Origin: Pseudonocardia asaccharolytica DSM 44247 = NBRC 16224
GTDB taxonomy: Bacteria > Actinomycetota > Actinomycetes > Mycobacteriales > Pseudonocardiaceae
Length of the DNA: 64,000 nucleotides
Reading direction: 5' to 3'
NCBI RefSeq assembly: GCF_000423625.1
Contig: NZ_AUII01000023.1
Location: 1-64,000, forward strand
The notes under the pieces: generated by a model
The model's input: the letters and a program-made list of their open reading frames with translations, nothing else
What the model was told of the DNA's origin: nothing
Database searches by the model: none
Translations under genes and position numbers: made by a program
In this document: in pieces, positions 44,403-54,334 of the stretch
Layout of the letters: each line of letters opens with the position of its first letter
How positions within the stretch are numbered: position 1 is the stretch's first letter

Positions 44403-46063
44403 CGGCATCGAGCGGCGCCGCGGGCCCTCGCGACGGGCCACGCGGTCACCGGGTGCTCCGGTTACCTGCCGGTCGCAGCCACCAGAGCCGAAGCTGGCCG
44501 CTGCGCCGGATCGTCGCAACGTTCGCCTGGGCGGCCGGGCTCCTTGTCGTGGTGGCCTCGGCGCTGGGCGCGCTGGCGGTGCATGGGCTGACCGACGCGC
44601 GCGACACCCTTGTCGATCGGATCGTGCCCGCCCAGTCCGCCGCCCGCGAGCTGTCCGCCGCGCTGGCCGACCAGCGGGGCGGGGTGCAGGCGTTCCTCGC
44701 CGGCGGCCGGGAGATCGGCCTGGCTCAGTACACGCGGGGACGCGACGCGGAGGCACAGGCTCTCGAGACGCTGCGCACGCTGGCGACGCAGGACGACGCC
44801 CGGCCGCCGGATGCCGACGTCGACGCCGTCGAGACGGCCGCCCGGACATGGCGCGCCGAGTACGCCGAGCCGGCGATCGCGGCGGCGCGCGCCGGCGCAC
44901 CCCTCCCCGCCGTCGATCGCGGCGACGCCCTGTTCGAGTCGGTCCGCAGCGCGAACGAGGTGCTGCTGGCCGATCTCAGGCGGGCTCAGGCCGCTGGCTG
45001 GGAGCGGCTCGAGGCGGCGGCCTGGTCCGCCGGTCTGGCCGGGATCGCGATCACGGCGGTGATCGTCGCCTTTCTGCTCAGCACGACGCTGGCCCTGCGG
45101 ACGGCGGTATTGCGGCCGATCTCGCTGCTCGCCGCGCAGGTGCGCGGGGTGGTCTCCGGTTCCAGGGATGCGCAGCAGACCGTCGGTGGCCACGGTCCGC
45201 GCGAGATCATCGAGCTGGGGGAGGACATCGATGCGATGCGGCTGCATATCCTGCGCGAGCTCGACGCGATGCAGCAGGCCAACCGGCAGCTCGGCGAGCA
45301 GGCCCGTGATCTGGAGCGGTCCAACCGGGACCTCGAACAGTTCGCGTACGTCGCAAGCCATGATCTGCAGGAGCCGCTGCGCAAGGTGTCCAGTTTCTGC
45401 CAGTTGCTGCAGCGTCGATATGAGGGCCAGCTCGACGAGCGCGCCGACCAGTACATCGGCTTCGCCGTCGACGGTGCCCAACGGATGCAGCGGTTGATCA
45501 ACGATCTGCTGGAGTTCTCCCGGGTCGGTCGGACGACCGCGGGCCTCGGGCCGGTCGGGCTGGGCCCGGTCGTGCGGGCGGCGGCCCACGTCTGGGAGAC
45601 GACCGTCGCGGAGACCGGCGCCGAGATCGTCGTCGACGAGCTGCCGGAGGTGCGGGGCGACCGCACGTTGCTGCATCAGCTGTTCGCCAACCTCATCGGC
45701 AATGCGTTGAAGTTCCGCACCACCGGTGTGTCACCCGTGGTGCACATCACCGCCGCGCCCGGTCCGGGGGACAGCTGGGAGATCTGCGTGACCGACAATG
45801 GAATCGGCATCGAGCCGGAGTACGCCGAGAAGGTCTTCGTGATCTTCCAACGACTGCACCCCCGGGACGCCTACGGGGGAACCGGGATCGGGCTGGCGCT
45901 GGCCAAGAAGATCGTCGAGTTCCACGACGGCCGGATCTGGGTCGACACGGGCCCGCGCACCCAGCCGGGCACCACCATCCGCTTCACCCTTCCGGCCGCG
46001 CCGCAGGCCGGCTCATCGACGACCAACGGCTCGCCCGCCGTGGAGAACGAGACATTCGCGTGA
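44399..46063 (+). CDS. CHASE3-type sensor histidine kinase
   Basis: Membrane histidine kinase of 554 residues. Two membrane spans (about 41-63 and 206-228) enclose an outside CHASE3-like helical domain (AARELSAALADQRGGVQAFL). A HAMP-like linker (LRTAVLRPISLLAAQVRGVV) and a coiled coil lead to the H box FAYVASHDLQEPLRKVSSF. The catalytic domain has LFANLIGNALKF (N), CVTDNGIGIEPEYAEKVFVI (G1/F), and GGTGIGLALAKKIVEFHDG (G2). The layout is that of bacteriophytochrome-like or CHASE3 kinases whose partners are single receiver domains, as encoded next. ATG 44399 and GTG 46060 overlaps couple the three genes. Confidence 0.92.
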   Translation: MTASSGAAGPRDGPRGHRVLRLPAGRSHQSRSWPLRRIVATFAWAAGLLVVVASALGALAVHGLTDARDTLVDRIVPAQSAARELSAALADQRGGVQAFLAGGREIGLAQYTRGRDAEAQALETLRTLATQDDARPPDADVDAVETAARTWRAEYAEPAIAAARAGAPLPAVDRGDALFESVRSANEVLLADLRRAQAAGWERLEAAAWSAGLAGIAITAVIVAFLLSTTLALRTAVLRPISLLAAQVRGVVSGSRDAQQTVGGHGPREIIELGEDIDAMRLHILRELDAMQQANRQLGEQARDLERSNRDLEQFAYVASHDLQEPLRKVSSFCQLLQRRYEGQLDERADQYIGFAVDGAQRMQRLINDLLEFSRVGRTTAGLGPVGLGPVVRAAAHVWETTVAETGAEIVVDELPEVRGDRTLLHQLFANLIGNALKFRTTGVSPVVHITAAPGPGDSWEICVTDNGIGIEPEYAEKVFVIFQRLHPRDAYGGTGIGLALAKKIVEFHDGRIWVDTGPRTQPGTTIRFTLPAAPQAGSSTTNGSPAVENETFA

Positions 46064-46503
46064 ACGAGATGCGTGCGATCAAGGTTCTGCTCGTCGAGGA
46101 CGACCCCGGCGATGTGCTCATGACCCGCGAGGCGTTCGAGGAGTACCTGCACAACCGGCTCGACGTCGTCACCGACGGCGCCGACGCGCTGGCCTATCTG
46201 CGTAACGAGCCGCCCTATGCCGACGCCGCGCGGCCCGACCTGATCCTGCTCGATCTCAACCTTCCCCGCCGCGACGGCCGCGAGGTGCTCGCCGATATCA
46301 AGACCGATCCGCGGCTCACGCACATCCCGGTGATCGTGCTCACCACCTCACAGGCCGAGGAGGACGTGCTGCGCAGCTACCAGCTGCACGCCAACGCCTA
46401 TGTGACGAAACCGGTCGATTTCGAGCGGTTCGTCGAGGCCATCCGGCAGATCGACGGCTTCTTCGCCGGTTTGGTCAAACTCCCTGGTCATCGCCGCTCG
46501 TGA
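46060..46503 (+). CDS. Single-domain response regulator (Rcp1-type)
   Basis: Stand-alone receiver of 147 residues, without output domain, of the phytochrome-partner (Rcp1) type. Acidic pocket: KVLLVEDDPGDVLMTREAFEE; phospho-acceptor Asp in PDLILLDLNLPRRDGREVL; Thr in VIVLTTSQAEEDV; Lys in NAYVTKPVDFERFV. It starts at GTG 46060, overlapping the kinase stop. It probably relays phosphate from the kinase to the PP2C regulator of the same cassette. Its TGA lies inside copy 3 of the dispersed palindrome. Confidence 0.92.
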   Translation: MNEMRAIKVLLVEDDPGDVLMTREAFEEYLHNRLDVVTDGADALAYLRNEPPYADAARPDLILLDLNLPRRDGREVLADIKTDPRLTHIPVIVLTTSQAEEDVLRSYQLHANAYVTKPVDFERFVEAIRQIDGFFAGLVKLPGHRRS

Positions 46504-46542
46504 GTGCGTAACAGTGTTCTAACACCGCTCCGCGCTCACAGG
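46497..46542. repeat. Dispersed 46-bp palindrome, copy 3 (decayed right arm)
   Basis: Left arm keeps CGTGAGTGCGTAACAGTGTT, the centre is CT as in copy 2, but the right arm reads AACACCGCTCCGCGCTCACA, with several changes from the perfect complement. The hairpin is interrupted. It overlaps the last codons and TGA (46501-46503) of the response regulator and ends 13 bases before the GTG of purL, on the same strand. Confidence 0.85.
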
Positions 46543-46554
46543 TAGGCTGAGGCG

Positions 46555-48843
46555 GTGACCGGGACCGTTCCCCAGGTGGACAGCATCGACTCCGCCGTCG
46601 CCACCCCTGACCAGCCTCAGCCCTACCGGGAGCTCGGCCTGGCCGATGACGAGTACGCCCGAATCCGGGAGATCCTCGGCCGCCGGCCCACCGACGCCGA
46701 ACTGGCGATGTACGCGGTGATGTGGAGCGAGCACTGCTCCTACAAGTCCTCCAAGGTGCATCTGAAGTACTTCGGGGAGACGACCACGCCGCAGATGCGG
46801 GGGCGGATGCTCGCGGGTATCGGCGAGAACGCCGGCGTGGTCGAGATCGGCGACGGGTGGGCCGTCACGTTCAAGGTCGAATCGCACAACCACCCCTCCT
46901 ACGTCGAGCCGTACCAGGGTGCGGCGACGGGTGTCGGCGGGATCGTCCGCGACATCATGGCGATGGGCGCGCGCCCGGTCGCGGTTGCGGACCCGTTGCG
47001 GTTCGGCCCGGCCGACGCCCCGGACACCGCGCGCGTGCTTCCCGGGGTCGTCGCCGGGATCGGTGGGTACGGCAACTGTCTCGGGCTGCCGAACGTGGGC
47101 GGCGAGGTGGTGTTCGACCCGTCCTATTCCGGCAACCCCCTGGTCAATGCGCTGTGCGTGGGCTCGATGCGGGTGGAGGATCTCCACCTGGCGTTCGCCT
47201 CGGGCGTCGGTAACAAGATCATCTTGTTCGGGGCGCGAACCGGGCTCGACGGCATCGGCGGGGTCTCGGTGCTGGCGTCGGAGACCTTCAGCGGGGACGA
47301 GGACGGCTCCGGCCGCAAGAAGCTTCCGTCGGTGCAGGTCGGTGATCCGTTCACCGAGAAGGTGCTCATCGAATGCTGTCTGGAGCTGTTCCACGCCGGG
47401 CTCGTCGTGGGCATCCAGGATCTCGGCGGTGCGGGGCTGGCATGTGCGACCAGCGAGCTGGCCAGCGCCGGGGACGGCGGCATGCAGGTCGATCTGGACG
47501 CGGTACCGCTGCGCGCCACCGGGATGACCGCCGCGGAGATCCTGGCCAGTGAGTCGCAGGAGCGCATGTGCGCGGTGGTGCGCCCCGAGGACGTCGAGCG
47601 TTTCATGGCCGTCTGCCGCAAATGGGATGTCCTCGCCGCGGTCATCGGCGAGGTCACCGAGGACGACCGGCTGCGGATCACCTGGCGCGGCGAGACCGTC
47701 GTCGACGTTCCCCCGCGCACGGTCGCGGACGAGGGGCCGGTCTACCACCGCCCGGTCGAGCGTTCGGCAGCCCAGGACGCACTGGTCGCGAACACCCCGG
47801 ACGCGCTGCCCCGCCCGGCCGCACCCAGCGAGCTGCGGGCCGAGATCCTGCGCATGGCGGCCAGCCCGAACCTGTGCAGCCGGGCGTGGGTCACCGACCA
47901 GTACGACCGCTACGTGCGCGGTAACACCGTCTTGGCCCAGCCCGCCGACGCCGGGGTGGTGCGGGTCGACGAGGAGTCCGGCCGCGGCGTCGCCGTCGCC
48001 ACCGATTGCAACGCCCGCTTCGTCGCCCTCGACCCGTATGTCGGCACCCAGCTCGCGCTCGCCGAGGCCTATCGCAACGTCGCGGTCTCCGGCGCCGAAC
48101 CCATCGCGGTGACGAACTGCCTCAACTTCGGTTCCCCGGAGGACCCGCACGTGATGTGGCAGTTCGCCGAGGCGGTGCGGGGGCTGGCCGACGGGTGCGC
48201 GACGCTGGGCATCCCGGTCACCGGCGGCAATGTGAGCTTCTACAACCAGACCGGCGACCGGCCCATCCTGCCGACCCCGGTGATCGGGGTCCTCGGCGTG
48301 TTCGAGGACGTCCGCCGTCGCGTCCGCTGCGGCTTCACCCGCGACGGCGACGCGGTCGTGCTGCTCGGGGCCACCCGTGACGAGCTGGGCGGCAGCGAAT
48401 GGGCACACGTCGCGCACGGCCATCTCGGTGGCCGCCCGCCCGCGGTCGACCTCGCCGCCGAGCAGCGACTGGCCGCGCTGCTGGCCGCGGCCGCCGCCGA
48501 CGGCGTCCTCACCGGCGCCCACGACCTGTCCGAGGGCGGCCTCGCCCAGGCGCTGGTCGAGTCGAGCCTGGTCGGTGAGCGGGGCGCGAGGATCGCGCCG
48601 CCCCCCGGGCTCGATCCGTTCGTCGCGCTGTTCGCGGAGTCGGCGGGCCGGGCGCTGGTCACGGTGGCCGAGCCGGACGCCGAGGCTTTCCTCGCCCGCG
48701 TCGGCGAGGCCGGGGTGCCCGCGTCGCGGCTGGGCACCACCGGCGGCGCCGAGCTCGTCATCGGTGAGCTGCCCGCGCTGTCCCTCGACGAGCTCCGCAC
48801 GGCCTGGGAGGGGACGCTGCCCGCTCTGTTCGGCTCCCCGTGA
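46555..48843 (+). CDS. purL: FGAM synthase large subunit PurL
   Basis: Small-type PurL of 762 residues, the synthetase part of the PurSQL complex: FGAR + ammonia + ATP to FGAM. Family landmarks are [73 protein letters not shown] seen as [56 protein letters not shown] and [17 protein letters not shown]. The first 25 residues are poorly conserved; GTG 46555 follows AGGCTGAGGCG. The stop overlaps the GTG of the next small gene. Confidence 0.97.
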   Translation: MTGTVPQVDSIDSAVATPDQPQPYRELGLADDEYARIREILGRRPTDAELAMYAVMWSEHCSYKSSKVHLKYFGETTTPQMRGRMLAGIGENAGVVEIGDGWAVTFKVESHNHPSYVEPYQGAATGVGGIVRDIMAMGARPVAVADPLRFGPADAPDTARVLPGVVAGIGGYGNCLGLPNVGGEVVFDPSYSGNPLVNALCVGSMRVEDLHLAFASGVGNKIILFGARTGLDGIGGVSVLASETFSGDEDGSGRKKLPSVQVGDPFTEKVLIECCLELFHAGLVVGIQDLGGAGLACATSELASAGDGGMQVDLDAVPLRATGMTAAEILASESQERMCAVVRPEDVERFMAVCRKWDVLAAVIGEVTEDDRLRITWRGETVVDVPPRTVADEGPVYHRPVERSAAQDALVANTPDALPRPAAPSELRAEILRMAASPNLCSRAWVTDQYDRYVRGNTVLAQPADAGVVRVDEESGRGVAVATDCNARFVALDPYVGTQLALAEAYRNVAVSGAEPIAVTNCLNFGSPEDPHVMWQFAEAVRGLADGCATLGIPVTGGNVSFYNQTGDRPILPTPVIGVLGVFEDVRRRVRCGFTRDGDAVVLLGATRDELGGSEWAHVAHGHLGGRPPAVDLAAEQRLAALLAAAAADGVLTGAHDLSEGGLAQALVESSLVGERGARIAPPPGLDPFVALFAESAGRALVTVAEPDAEAFLARVGEAGVPASRLGTTGGAELVIGELPALSLDELRTAWEGTLPALFGSP

Positions 48844-49184
48844 CCCCCGATCCGCTGACGGACTGGTTGGCGGGTGGGAGCCGGCCGGACCGGTCGTTGC
48901 TGCGCGTCGCGGTGAAAGAGAGCCTTGCGGCGCTGGCCGCCGTGGCGCCGGGACGCAGCGTCGAGGTGCGCGTTCCGCCGTTCGGTGCCGTGCAGTGCGT
49001 CGCGGGTCCACGGCATGGGCGCGGAACGCCACCGAACGTCGTGGAAACCGATGTGCGAACCTGGATCGCTCTCGTGACCGGGGATGTGACCTGGGACGAT
49101 GCGGTGCGCAGCGGAGCGCTGGCGGTATCGGGGACCCGCGCGGGTGAGGTGGCCAGATGGTTGCCACTGGATCGCGACCGGTAG
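48840..49184 (+). CDS. Sterol-carrier-family protein
   Basis: Small soluble protein (114 residues) of the bacterial SCP-orthologue type usually found next to purL in actinomycetes. It has [24 protein letters not shown], then [29 protein letters not shown], a strongly conserved stretch, and [20 protein letters not shown] before a short tail. Ligand unknown. GTG 48840 overlaps the purL stop (GTGA), implying coupling to purine synthesis. Confidence 0.85.
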   Translation: MTPDPLTDWLAGGSRPDRSLLRVAVKESLAALAAVAPGRSVEVRVPPFGAVQCVAGPRHGRGTPPNVVETDVRTWIALVTGDVTWDDAVRSGALAVSGTRAGEVARWLPLDRDR

Positions 49185-49303
49185 CTGATCGACTCTCGAT
49201 CGGATGATTCGAGCCACCTGATGGTGGCGTCTCCGCGACTCGAGGTCGAAAATTGCGCCGGTCGGTGCCAGCGCGGGCCGAACGGGCGATGGGAGGTGGA
49301 GGC

Positions 49304-51454
49304 GTGGTCGCGGTGCGCAGCCTCCCAGATCCCCTCGAGCCGCCGCCTGGGCGACGCGTCACCGGCAGCGCCGACCCCATCGTCGAGCTGGCCGACCGCT
49401 GGGCCGAGCTGTTGGCCGCGGGCCAAACCTGCCTGCCCCGTCGCCTCGACGCGTTGCTGCGTCGGTTATCTGTGGCGCTGCGGGCCGAACCGTTCTGGCC
49501 GCTCGCCGTCCGGCCCCTCGGTGCCGCGCTGCTCGATGCCGGTCTGGCCGGCAGACGCGCCGGTGCCGATGCCCCGCCCCCGGAGGACCTGTTGCCGCTG
49601 AGCCTGGGGCTGCTGCGGCGCGACGGGCAGCGGCTGCTCGACCTGCCGGGTCCCGAGGGCGCCCGCCGGTTGGCCACCGCGCTCGACGAGCTCGTCGCCG
49701 GTTTCACCGCCGCCGTGCGCAAGCGCAGCCAGCTTGCGGCGCCCCCGGAGGAACAGCTCGAGCGCGTGCTGGCCGATGGTGAGCTGCGCTACCGCACGCT
49801 CTACCTACAGGGCCCGGTCGGGATCGGAATCGGTGATCTCGACGGCCAGGTGCTGGACATGAACCCGGCGCTGTGCCGCATGTTCGGGCTGTCCGCGCCG
49901 CCGGACCTGCCCCGACCGGTGACCGACTTCGTGCATCCCGACGATGCGGCCGGGTTCATCGAGAGCTACCACCGGCTGCGCGCCGACGACGGGCCGGACA
50001 CCCTCGGCGTCGACGTCCGGTTGGTGCGCGGCGACGAGCTGGTCGTCTGGGTGCATATCACCGGATCGCTGGTCCGCGACGATGCCGGCAGGCCCAGCCA
50101 CCTCATCGCCGTCGTGCAGGACGTCTCCGAGCGGCACCGGTTGCGTTCGCGCCTCGAACAGGCGTCCTCACAGGACCGGCTGACCCGGCTGCCCAACCGG
50201 GTGGTCACCGAGCAGCGGCTGCGGCAGGCCTTCCTGCCGGGGGCGGCGCGCCGGGTCGGGCTCTGCGCGCTCGACATCGACGGCTTCACCAAGGTCAACG
50301 ACGGGCTCGGCCACCAGATCGGTGACCAGCTGCTGCTCGCGGTGGCCGGACGGCTGCAGATGGCCGCCGGGCCACATCTGGTCACCCGCACCGGTGGCGA
50401 CGAGTTCGCCGTCCTCGTCGTCGATCCCGAGGGCCTCGACGACGTCTGCCGGCTCGCCGACCGGCTGCTGGCCGCGCTGGCAGCACCGTTCCACCTCGGC
50501 GGGCACACGCTCATGATGTCGGCGAGTGTCGGCGTCACCGAGGCGGCGACCACGGCGGCGTGCCCCGACGAGCTCAGGCGCGCGGCCGACGTCGCGCTGT
50601 CCTGGGCCAAGGCGCACGGTGGCGGGGAACGGGTGGTGTTCGACCCGGAGCGCGACGCGGGGGAGGCAGCCCGGTTCGCGCTGCTGGCCGGGCTGCGCGG
50701 GGCGGTGGAAAGGGCCGAGTTCCACCTGGCGTTCCAGCCACTGGTCCGGTTGCACGACAGGTGGGTCCGCGGGGCCGAGGCGCTCGTCCGCTGGCAGCAC
50801 CCCGATCAGGGGTTGCTGGGGCCGGGGCGGTTCATCGAGCTCGCCGAGCGCAGCGGCGCGATCATCCCGCTCGGACACTGGGTGCTCGCCGAGGCGTGCC
50901 GCACAGCGGCGGCGTGGCGCGCGGAGCTCGGCCATGGCTCGCCGTATGTCAGCGTGAACGTCTCGCCGCTGCAGCTCACCGAGTCCGAATGGGTGCAGGA
51001 GGTGATCGGGGTACTCGACGAGACCGGCCTGCCCGCGGAGAAGCTGCAGCTGGAGATCACCGAGCAGGCGGTGCTGGGCGACGAGGCGGTCGCGCTCGAT
51101 GCGCTCGATGCGCTGCGGGCCGTCGGGGTCCGTCTCGCCCTCGACGATTTCGGCACCGGCTACTCCAGCCTGGCCTGGCTGCGCCGGTTGCCGGTGCACG
51201 CGCTCAAGATCGACGGCTCGTTCATCGACGGGCTGCGTCACCCGCTGCCGGACCCGGTGGACCAGAGTATCGTGCGCGCGCTCGTCGAGATGGCGCACGC
51301 GCTCGGTCTCGAGGTGACCGCCGAGTGGGTGGAGACCAGGGTACAGGCGGACCGGCTCTGCAGGCTGGGCTGCGACCTCGGTCAGGGCCGGTGGTTCGGT
51401 GATGCAGGCCCCGCCTCGTGGGTCCCGGAACTATGGCGGCGTACGATCCGGTAA
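49304..51454 (+). CDS. PAS-GGDEF-EAL cyclic-di-GMP protein
   Basis: Soluble protein of about 716 residues. The N-terminal ~140 residues are uncharacterised. A PAS domain follows (RYRTLYLQGPVGIGIGDLDG; HPDDAAGFIESYHRL), then a diguanylate-cyclase domain with the intact motif TRTGGDEFAVLVV, and an EAL phosphodiesterase domain with AEALVRWQHPDQG, VNVSPLQLTESEW, LEITEQAVLGD, DDFGTGYSSLAW and LKIDGSFIDGL. Both active sites look complete; the RxxD inhibition site before GGDEF is not seen. GTG 49304 has GGAGGTGGAGGC upstream; ATG 49289 is an alternative. It lies between the purL and purF units with no obvious link to purine metabolism. The 119 bases before it show nothing. Confidence 0.9.
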   Translation: MVAVRSLPDPLEPPPGRRVTGSADPIVELADRWAELLAAGQTCLPRRLDALLRRLSVALRAEPFWPLAVRPLGAALLDAGLAGRRAGADAPPPEDLLPLSLGLLRRDGQRLLDLPGPEGARRLATALDELVAGFTAAVRKRSQLAAPPEEQLERVLADGELRYRTLYLQGPVGIGIGDLDGQVLDMNPALCRMFGLSAPPDLPRPVTDFVHPDDAAGFIESYHRLRADDGPDTLGVDVRLVRGDELVVWVHITGSLVRDDAGRPSHLIAVVQDVSERHRLRSRLEQASSQDRLTRLPNRVVTEQRLRQAFLPGAARRVGLCALDIDGFTKVNDGLGHQIGDQLLLAVAGRLQMAAGPHLVTRTGGDEFAVLVVDPEGLDDVCRLADRLLAALAAPFHLGGHTLMMSASVGVTEAATTAACPDELRRAADVALSWAKAHGGGERVVFDPERDAGEAARFALLAGLRGAVERAEFHLAFQPLVRLHDRWVRGAEALVRWQHPDQGLLGPGRFIELAERSGAIIPLGHWVLAEACRTAAAWRAELGHGSPYVSVNVSPLQLTESEWVQEVIGVLDETGLPAEKLQLEITEQAVLGDEAVALDALDALRAVGVRLALDDFGTGYSSLAWLRRLPVHALKIDGSFIDGLRHPLPDPVDQSIVRALVEMAHALGLEVTAEWVETRVQADRLCRLGCDLGQGRWFGDAGPASWVPELWRRTIR

Positions 51455-51483
51455 CGGGTTCGCGCCGTCTTTTGCTGAGGAGA

Positions 51484-53139
51484 GTGTGTGCGTTGAGTTC
51501 CAGCCGGAACGTGCACCCGACCGAATGCACGACAGCTGCACCCAACGCCGAACCGAATGCGTCGCCGTCGGCCGACGCGATCCCGCTGGAGCACGCGCTG
51601 CGCGAGGAGTGCGGTGTCTTCGGCGTCTGGGCCCCGGGCGAGGATGTCGCGAAGCTCACCTACTACGGCCTCTACGCGTTGCAGCACCGCGGCCAGGAGG
51701 CCGCGGGCATCGCGGTCTGCGACGGCAGGCGGGTGGTGGTGTTCAAGGATCTCGGCCTGGTCAGCCAGGTCTTCGACGAGCAGACGCTGTCCTCGCTGCG
51801 CGGTCACCTCGCCGTCGGACACACCCGCTACTCCACCACGGGCTCGACGACCTGGGAGAACTCGCAGCCCACGTTCCGTACCACGGCCGCCGGCAGCGGT
51901 ATCGCGCTCGGCCACAACGGCAACCTGGTGAACACCGCGGAGCTGCGCGACGAGGTCGGCACGCTGTCGGATGAGGCCGGCTTCCGCGGCGGTCATGTCC
52001 AGGCCACCACCGACTCCGATCTGATCTGCGAGCTGCTCGCGGCCGATGCCGCCGACACCGGGCTGGAGGAGGCCGCGATGCGGCTGCTGCCCCGGCTTCT
52101 CGGGGCGTTCTCGCTGGTCTTCGCCGACGAGCAGACCCTCTACGCGGCCCGCGATCCGCACGGCGTCCGGCCGCTCGTGCTCGGCCGTCTCGAGCGGGGC
52201 TGGGTAGTCGCCAGCGAGACCGCGGCGCTCGACATCGTCGGCGCCTCGATCGTCCGCGAGGTCGAGCCGGGCGAGCTGCTCGCGATCGATGCCGACGGTA
52301 TCCGCAGCTCCCGGTTCGGGGTACCGGAGCCCAAGGGCTGCGTGTTCGAGTACGTCTATCTGGCCCGGCCGGACACGACGATCGCCGGCCGTTCGGTGCA
52401 CGCCGCCCGGGTCGAGATCGGCCGCAGGCTCGCCGAGGAACACCCCGTCGAGGCAGATCTGGTGATCCCGGTTCCCGAGTCGGGAACGCCGGCCGCGATC
52501 GGCTACGCCCAGGGGTCGCGCATCCCCTACGGGCAGGGTCTGGTCAAGAACGCCTACGTCGGCCGCACGTTCATCCAGCCCTCGCAGACCATCCGCCAGC
52601 TCGGCATCCGGCTCAAGCTCAACCCGTTGCGCGACGTCATCCGAGGTAAACGCCTCGTCGTCGTCGACGACTCGATCGTGCGCGGCAACACTCAGCGGGC
52701 GCTCGTGCGGATGCTGCGCGAGTCGGGTGCGCTGGAGGTGCACGTCCGGATCGCCTCGCCGCCGGTGCGCTGGCCGTGCTTCTACGGGATCGACTTCGCC
52801 ACCCGGGCGGAGCTGGTCGCCAGCGGTCTCGACACCGACGGGGTGCGGCGCTCCATCGGCGCCGACACGCTGGGATACCTGTCGCTCGACGGGCTCATCG
52901 CGGCCAGCGAGCAGCCGAAGAGCCGGTTGTGCTGCGCGTGTTTCGACGGGGCCTACCCCATTCCGCTGCCCGCGGAGGCCCGGCTGGGAAAGCACCTGCT
53001 CGAGGAGCTGGGCGGCGAGGTGACCGTCGTGGCAGCCGCCGCGGCCGAGACCTCGAGCGCCGCTGCAGCGGGGACTTCCGGCGAAGCCGGGCCGCTGTCG
53101 GTCGGTTACGGTGCCGGGGACGCACTTCGTCGTCCCTGA
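51484..53139 (+). CDS. purF: Amidophosphoribosyltransferase
   Basis: First enzyme of purine synthesis (551 residues): PRPP + glutamine to phosphoribosylamine. The mature nucleophile Cys is in REECGVFGVWAPGEDVA; about 38 residues before it form a propeptide, as in Gram-positive PurF. Glutaminase features include YALQHRGQEAAGIAV and GHTRYSTTGSTTWENSQP. The PRPP loop is RLVVVDDSIVRGNTQRAL. Cysteines for an iron-sulfur cluster are in the RLCCACFDGAYP region and WPCFYG. The start is uncertain: GTG 51484 is close behind AGGAG, and TTG 51493 has better spacing. The frame overlaps no gene. purM follows after 76 bp. Confidence 0.96.
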   Translation: MCALSSSRNVHPTECTTAAPNAEPNASPSADAIPLEHALREECGVFGVWAPGEDVAKLTYYGLYALQHRGQEAAGIAVCDGRRVVVFKDLGLVSQVFDEQTLSSLRGHLAVGHTRYSTTGSTTWENSQPTFRTTAAGSGIALGHNGNLVNTAELRDEVGTLSDEAGFRGGHVQATTDSDLICELLAADAADTGLEEAAMRLLPRLLGAFSLVFADEQTLYAARDPHGVRPLVLGRLERGWVVASETAALDIVGASIVREVEPGELLAIDADGIRSSRFGVPEPKGCVFEYVYLARPDTTIAGRSVHAARVEIGRRLAEEHPVEADLVIPVPESGTPAAIGYAQGSRIPYGQGLVKNAYVGRTFIQPSQTIRQLGIRLKLNPLRDVIRGKRLVVVDDSIVRGNTQRALVRMLRESGALEVHVRIASPPVRWPCFYGIDFATRAELVASGLDTDGVRRSIGADTLGYLSLDGLIAASEQPKSRLCCACFDGAYPIPLPAEARLGKHLLEELGGEVTVVAAAAAETSSAAAAGTSGEAGPLSVGYGAGDALRRP

Positions 53140-53215
53140 GCTCGGCCGACCCTGAGCGCGGGCCGTCCGTGCGCCGTCCGCGGCGCCGTCATCCACCGGG
53201 AGCGAGACACCCATC

Positions 53216-54331
53216 ATGGCACCCATGCCGCCGACCGTGCCCGACAACAACGTCGACGAACCGCGGGTCAGCTATGCGACCGCAGGTGTCGACATCGAGG
53301 CCGGTGAGCGCGCGGTCGAGGCATTCCGACCGTATGCGGAGAAGGCGTCGCGGCCCGAGGTCCTGGGCGGCATCGGCGGCTTCGCCGGGCTGTTCGCCCC
53401 GAAGCTGGGTCGCTATGCCGAGCCGGTGCTGGCCGCGTCCACCGACGGGGTCGGGACCAAGGTGTCCATCGCGCAGGCGATGGACAAGCACGACACGATC
53501 GGCCTCGACCTGGTCGCAATGGTCGTAGACGACCTGGTGGTGTGCGGCGCCGAGCCGTTGTTCCTCCAGGATTACATCGCGGTCGAGCGACTGGTGCCCG
53601 AGCAGGTCGCGACGATCGTCAGGGGCATCGCCGAGGGCTGCCAGCAGGCCGGCTGCGCGCTGCTGGGCGGGGAGACCGCCGAACATCCCGGGCTCATGGC
53701 GGCCGGCGGCTACGATCTGTCGGCCACCGCCGTCGGGATCGTCGATGCCGAGGCGATGCTGCGTCCCGAGCGGGTGCGCCCCGGTGACGTGCTCGTCGCG
53801 ATGCGCGCCTCCGGGTTGCATTCCAACGGCTATTCACTGGCTCGGCACGTGCTCCTGGAGATCGCCCGGATGCCGTTGGACGGGCACGTCGAGGAGTTCG
53901 GGCGCAGCCTCGGGGAGGAGCTGCTCGCCCCGACCCGAATCTATGCGCGTGACTGCCTCGCGCTGGCCGCCGAGACCGGGGTGCGCACGTTCGCGCACAT
54001 CACCGGCGGCGGGCTGGCCCGCAACCTGGAGCGGGTGCTGCCCGACGGGCTCGTCGCCGTCGCCGAACGCGGCACCTGGACCCCCGAGCCGGTGTTCAAG
54101 ATGATCGCCTCGCGGGGCCGGATCGACCGCGCGGAGATGGAGAAGACCTTCAACATGGGCGTCGGAATGGTCGCGGTGCTGCCGCCGGACGACGTCGACC
54201 GCGCGCTGGCCGTGCTGACAGCCCGACACGTCCCGGCCTGGGTGCTGGGGGAGGTGCGGCGCGCGACGGGCGAGGGGGGCCAGGGTCCTGGCGACCGGGT
54301 CCAGCTGCTCGGCGAACATCCCCGCTTCTGA
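53216..54331 (+). CDS. purM: AIR synthetase
   Basis: Phosphoribosylformylglycinamidine cyclo-ligase, 371 residues: FGAM + ATP to AIR. The sequence starts with a 17-residue variable leader (MAPMPPTVPDNNVDEPR), then VSYATAGVDIEAGERAVEAF. ASTDGVGTKVSIAQAMDKHD, DLVAMVVDDLVVCGAEPLFLQDY, GGETAEHPGLM, MRASGLHSNGYSLAR, HITGGGLARNLERVLP and FNMGVGMVAVLPP are the expected landmarks. It is the last purine gene of the window; copy 4 of the palindrome follows four bases after its stop. Confidence 0.97.
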   Translation: MAPMPPTVPDNNVDEPRVSYATAGVDIEAGERAVEAFRPYAEKASRPEVLGGIGGFAGLFAPKLGRYAEPVLAASTDGVGTKVSIAQAMDKHDTIGLDLVAMVVDDLVVCGAEPLFLQDYIAVERLVPEQVATIVRGIAEGCQQAGCALLGGETAEHPGLMAAGGYDLSATAVGIVDAEAMLRPERVRPGDVLVAMRASGLHSNGYSLARHVLLEIARMPLDGHVEEFGRSLGEELLAPTRIYARDCLALAAETGVRTFAHITGGGLARNLERVLPDGLVAVAERGTWTPEPVFKMIASRGRIDRAEMEKTFNMGVGMVAVLPPDDVDRALAVLTARHVPAWVLGEVRRATGEGGQGPGDRVQLLGEHPRF

Positions 54332-54334
54332 CCC

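Noticed and set aside
46519..49722. 1067-codon open frame antisense to purL and its neighbours
   Set aside because: Spans several well supported genes in antisense and shows no domain; a product of high GC third positions.
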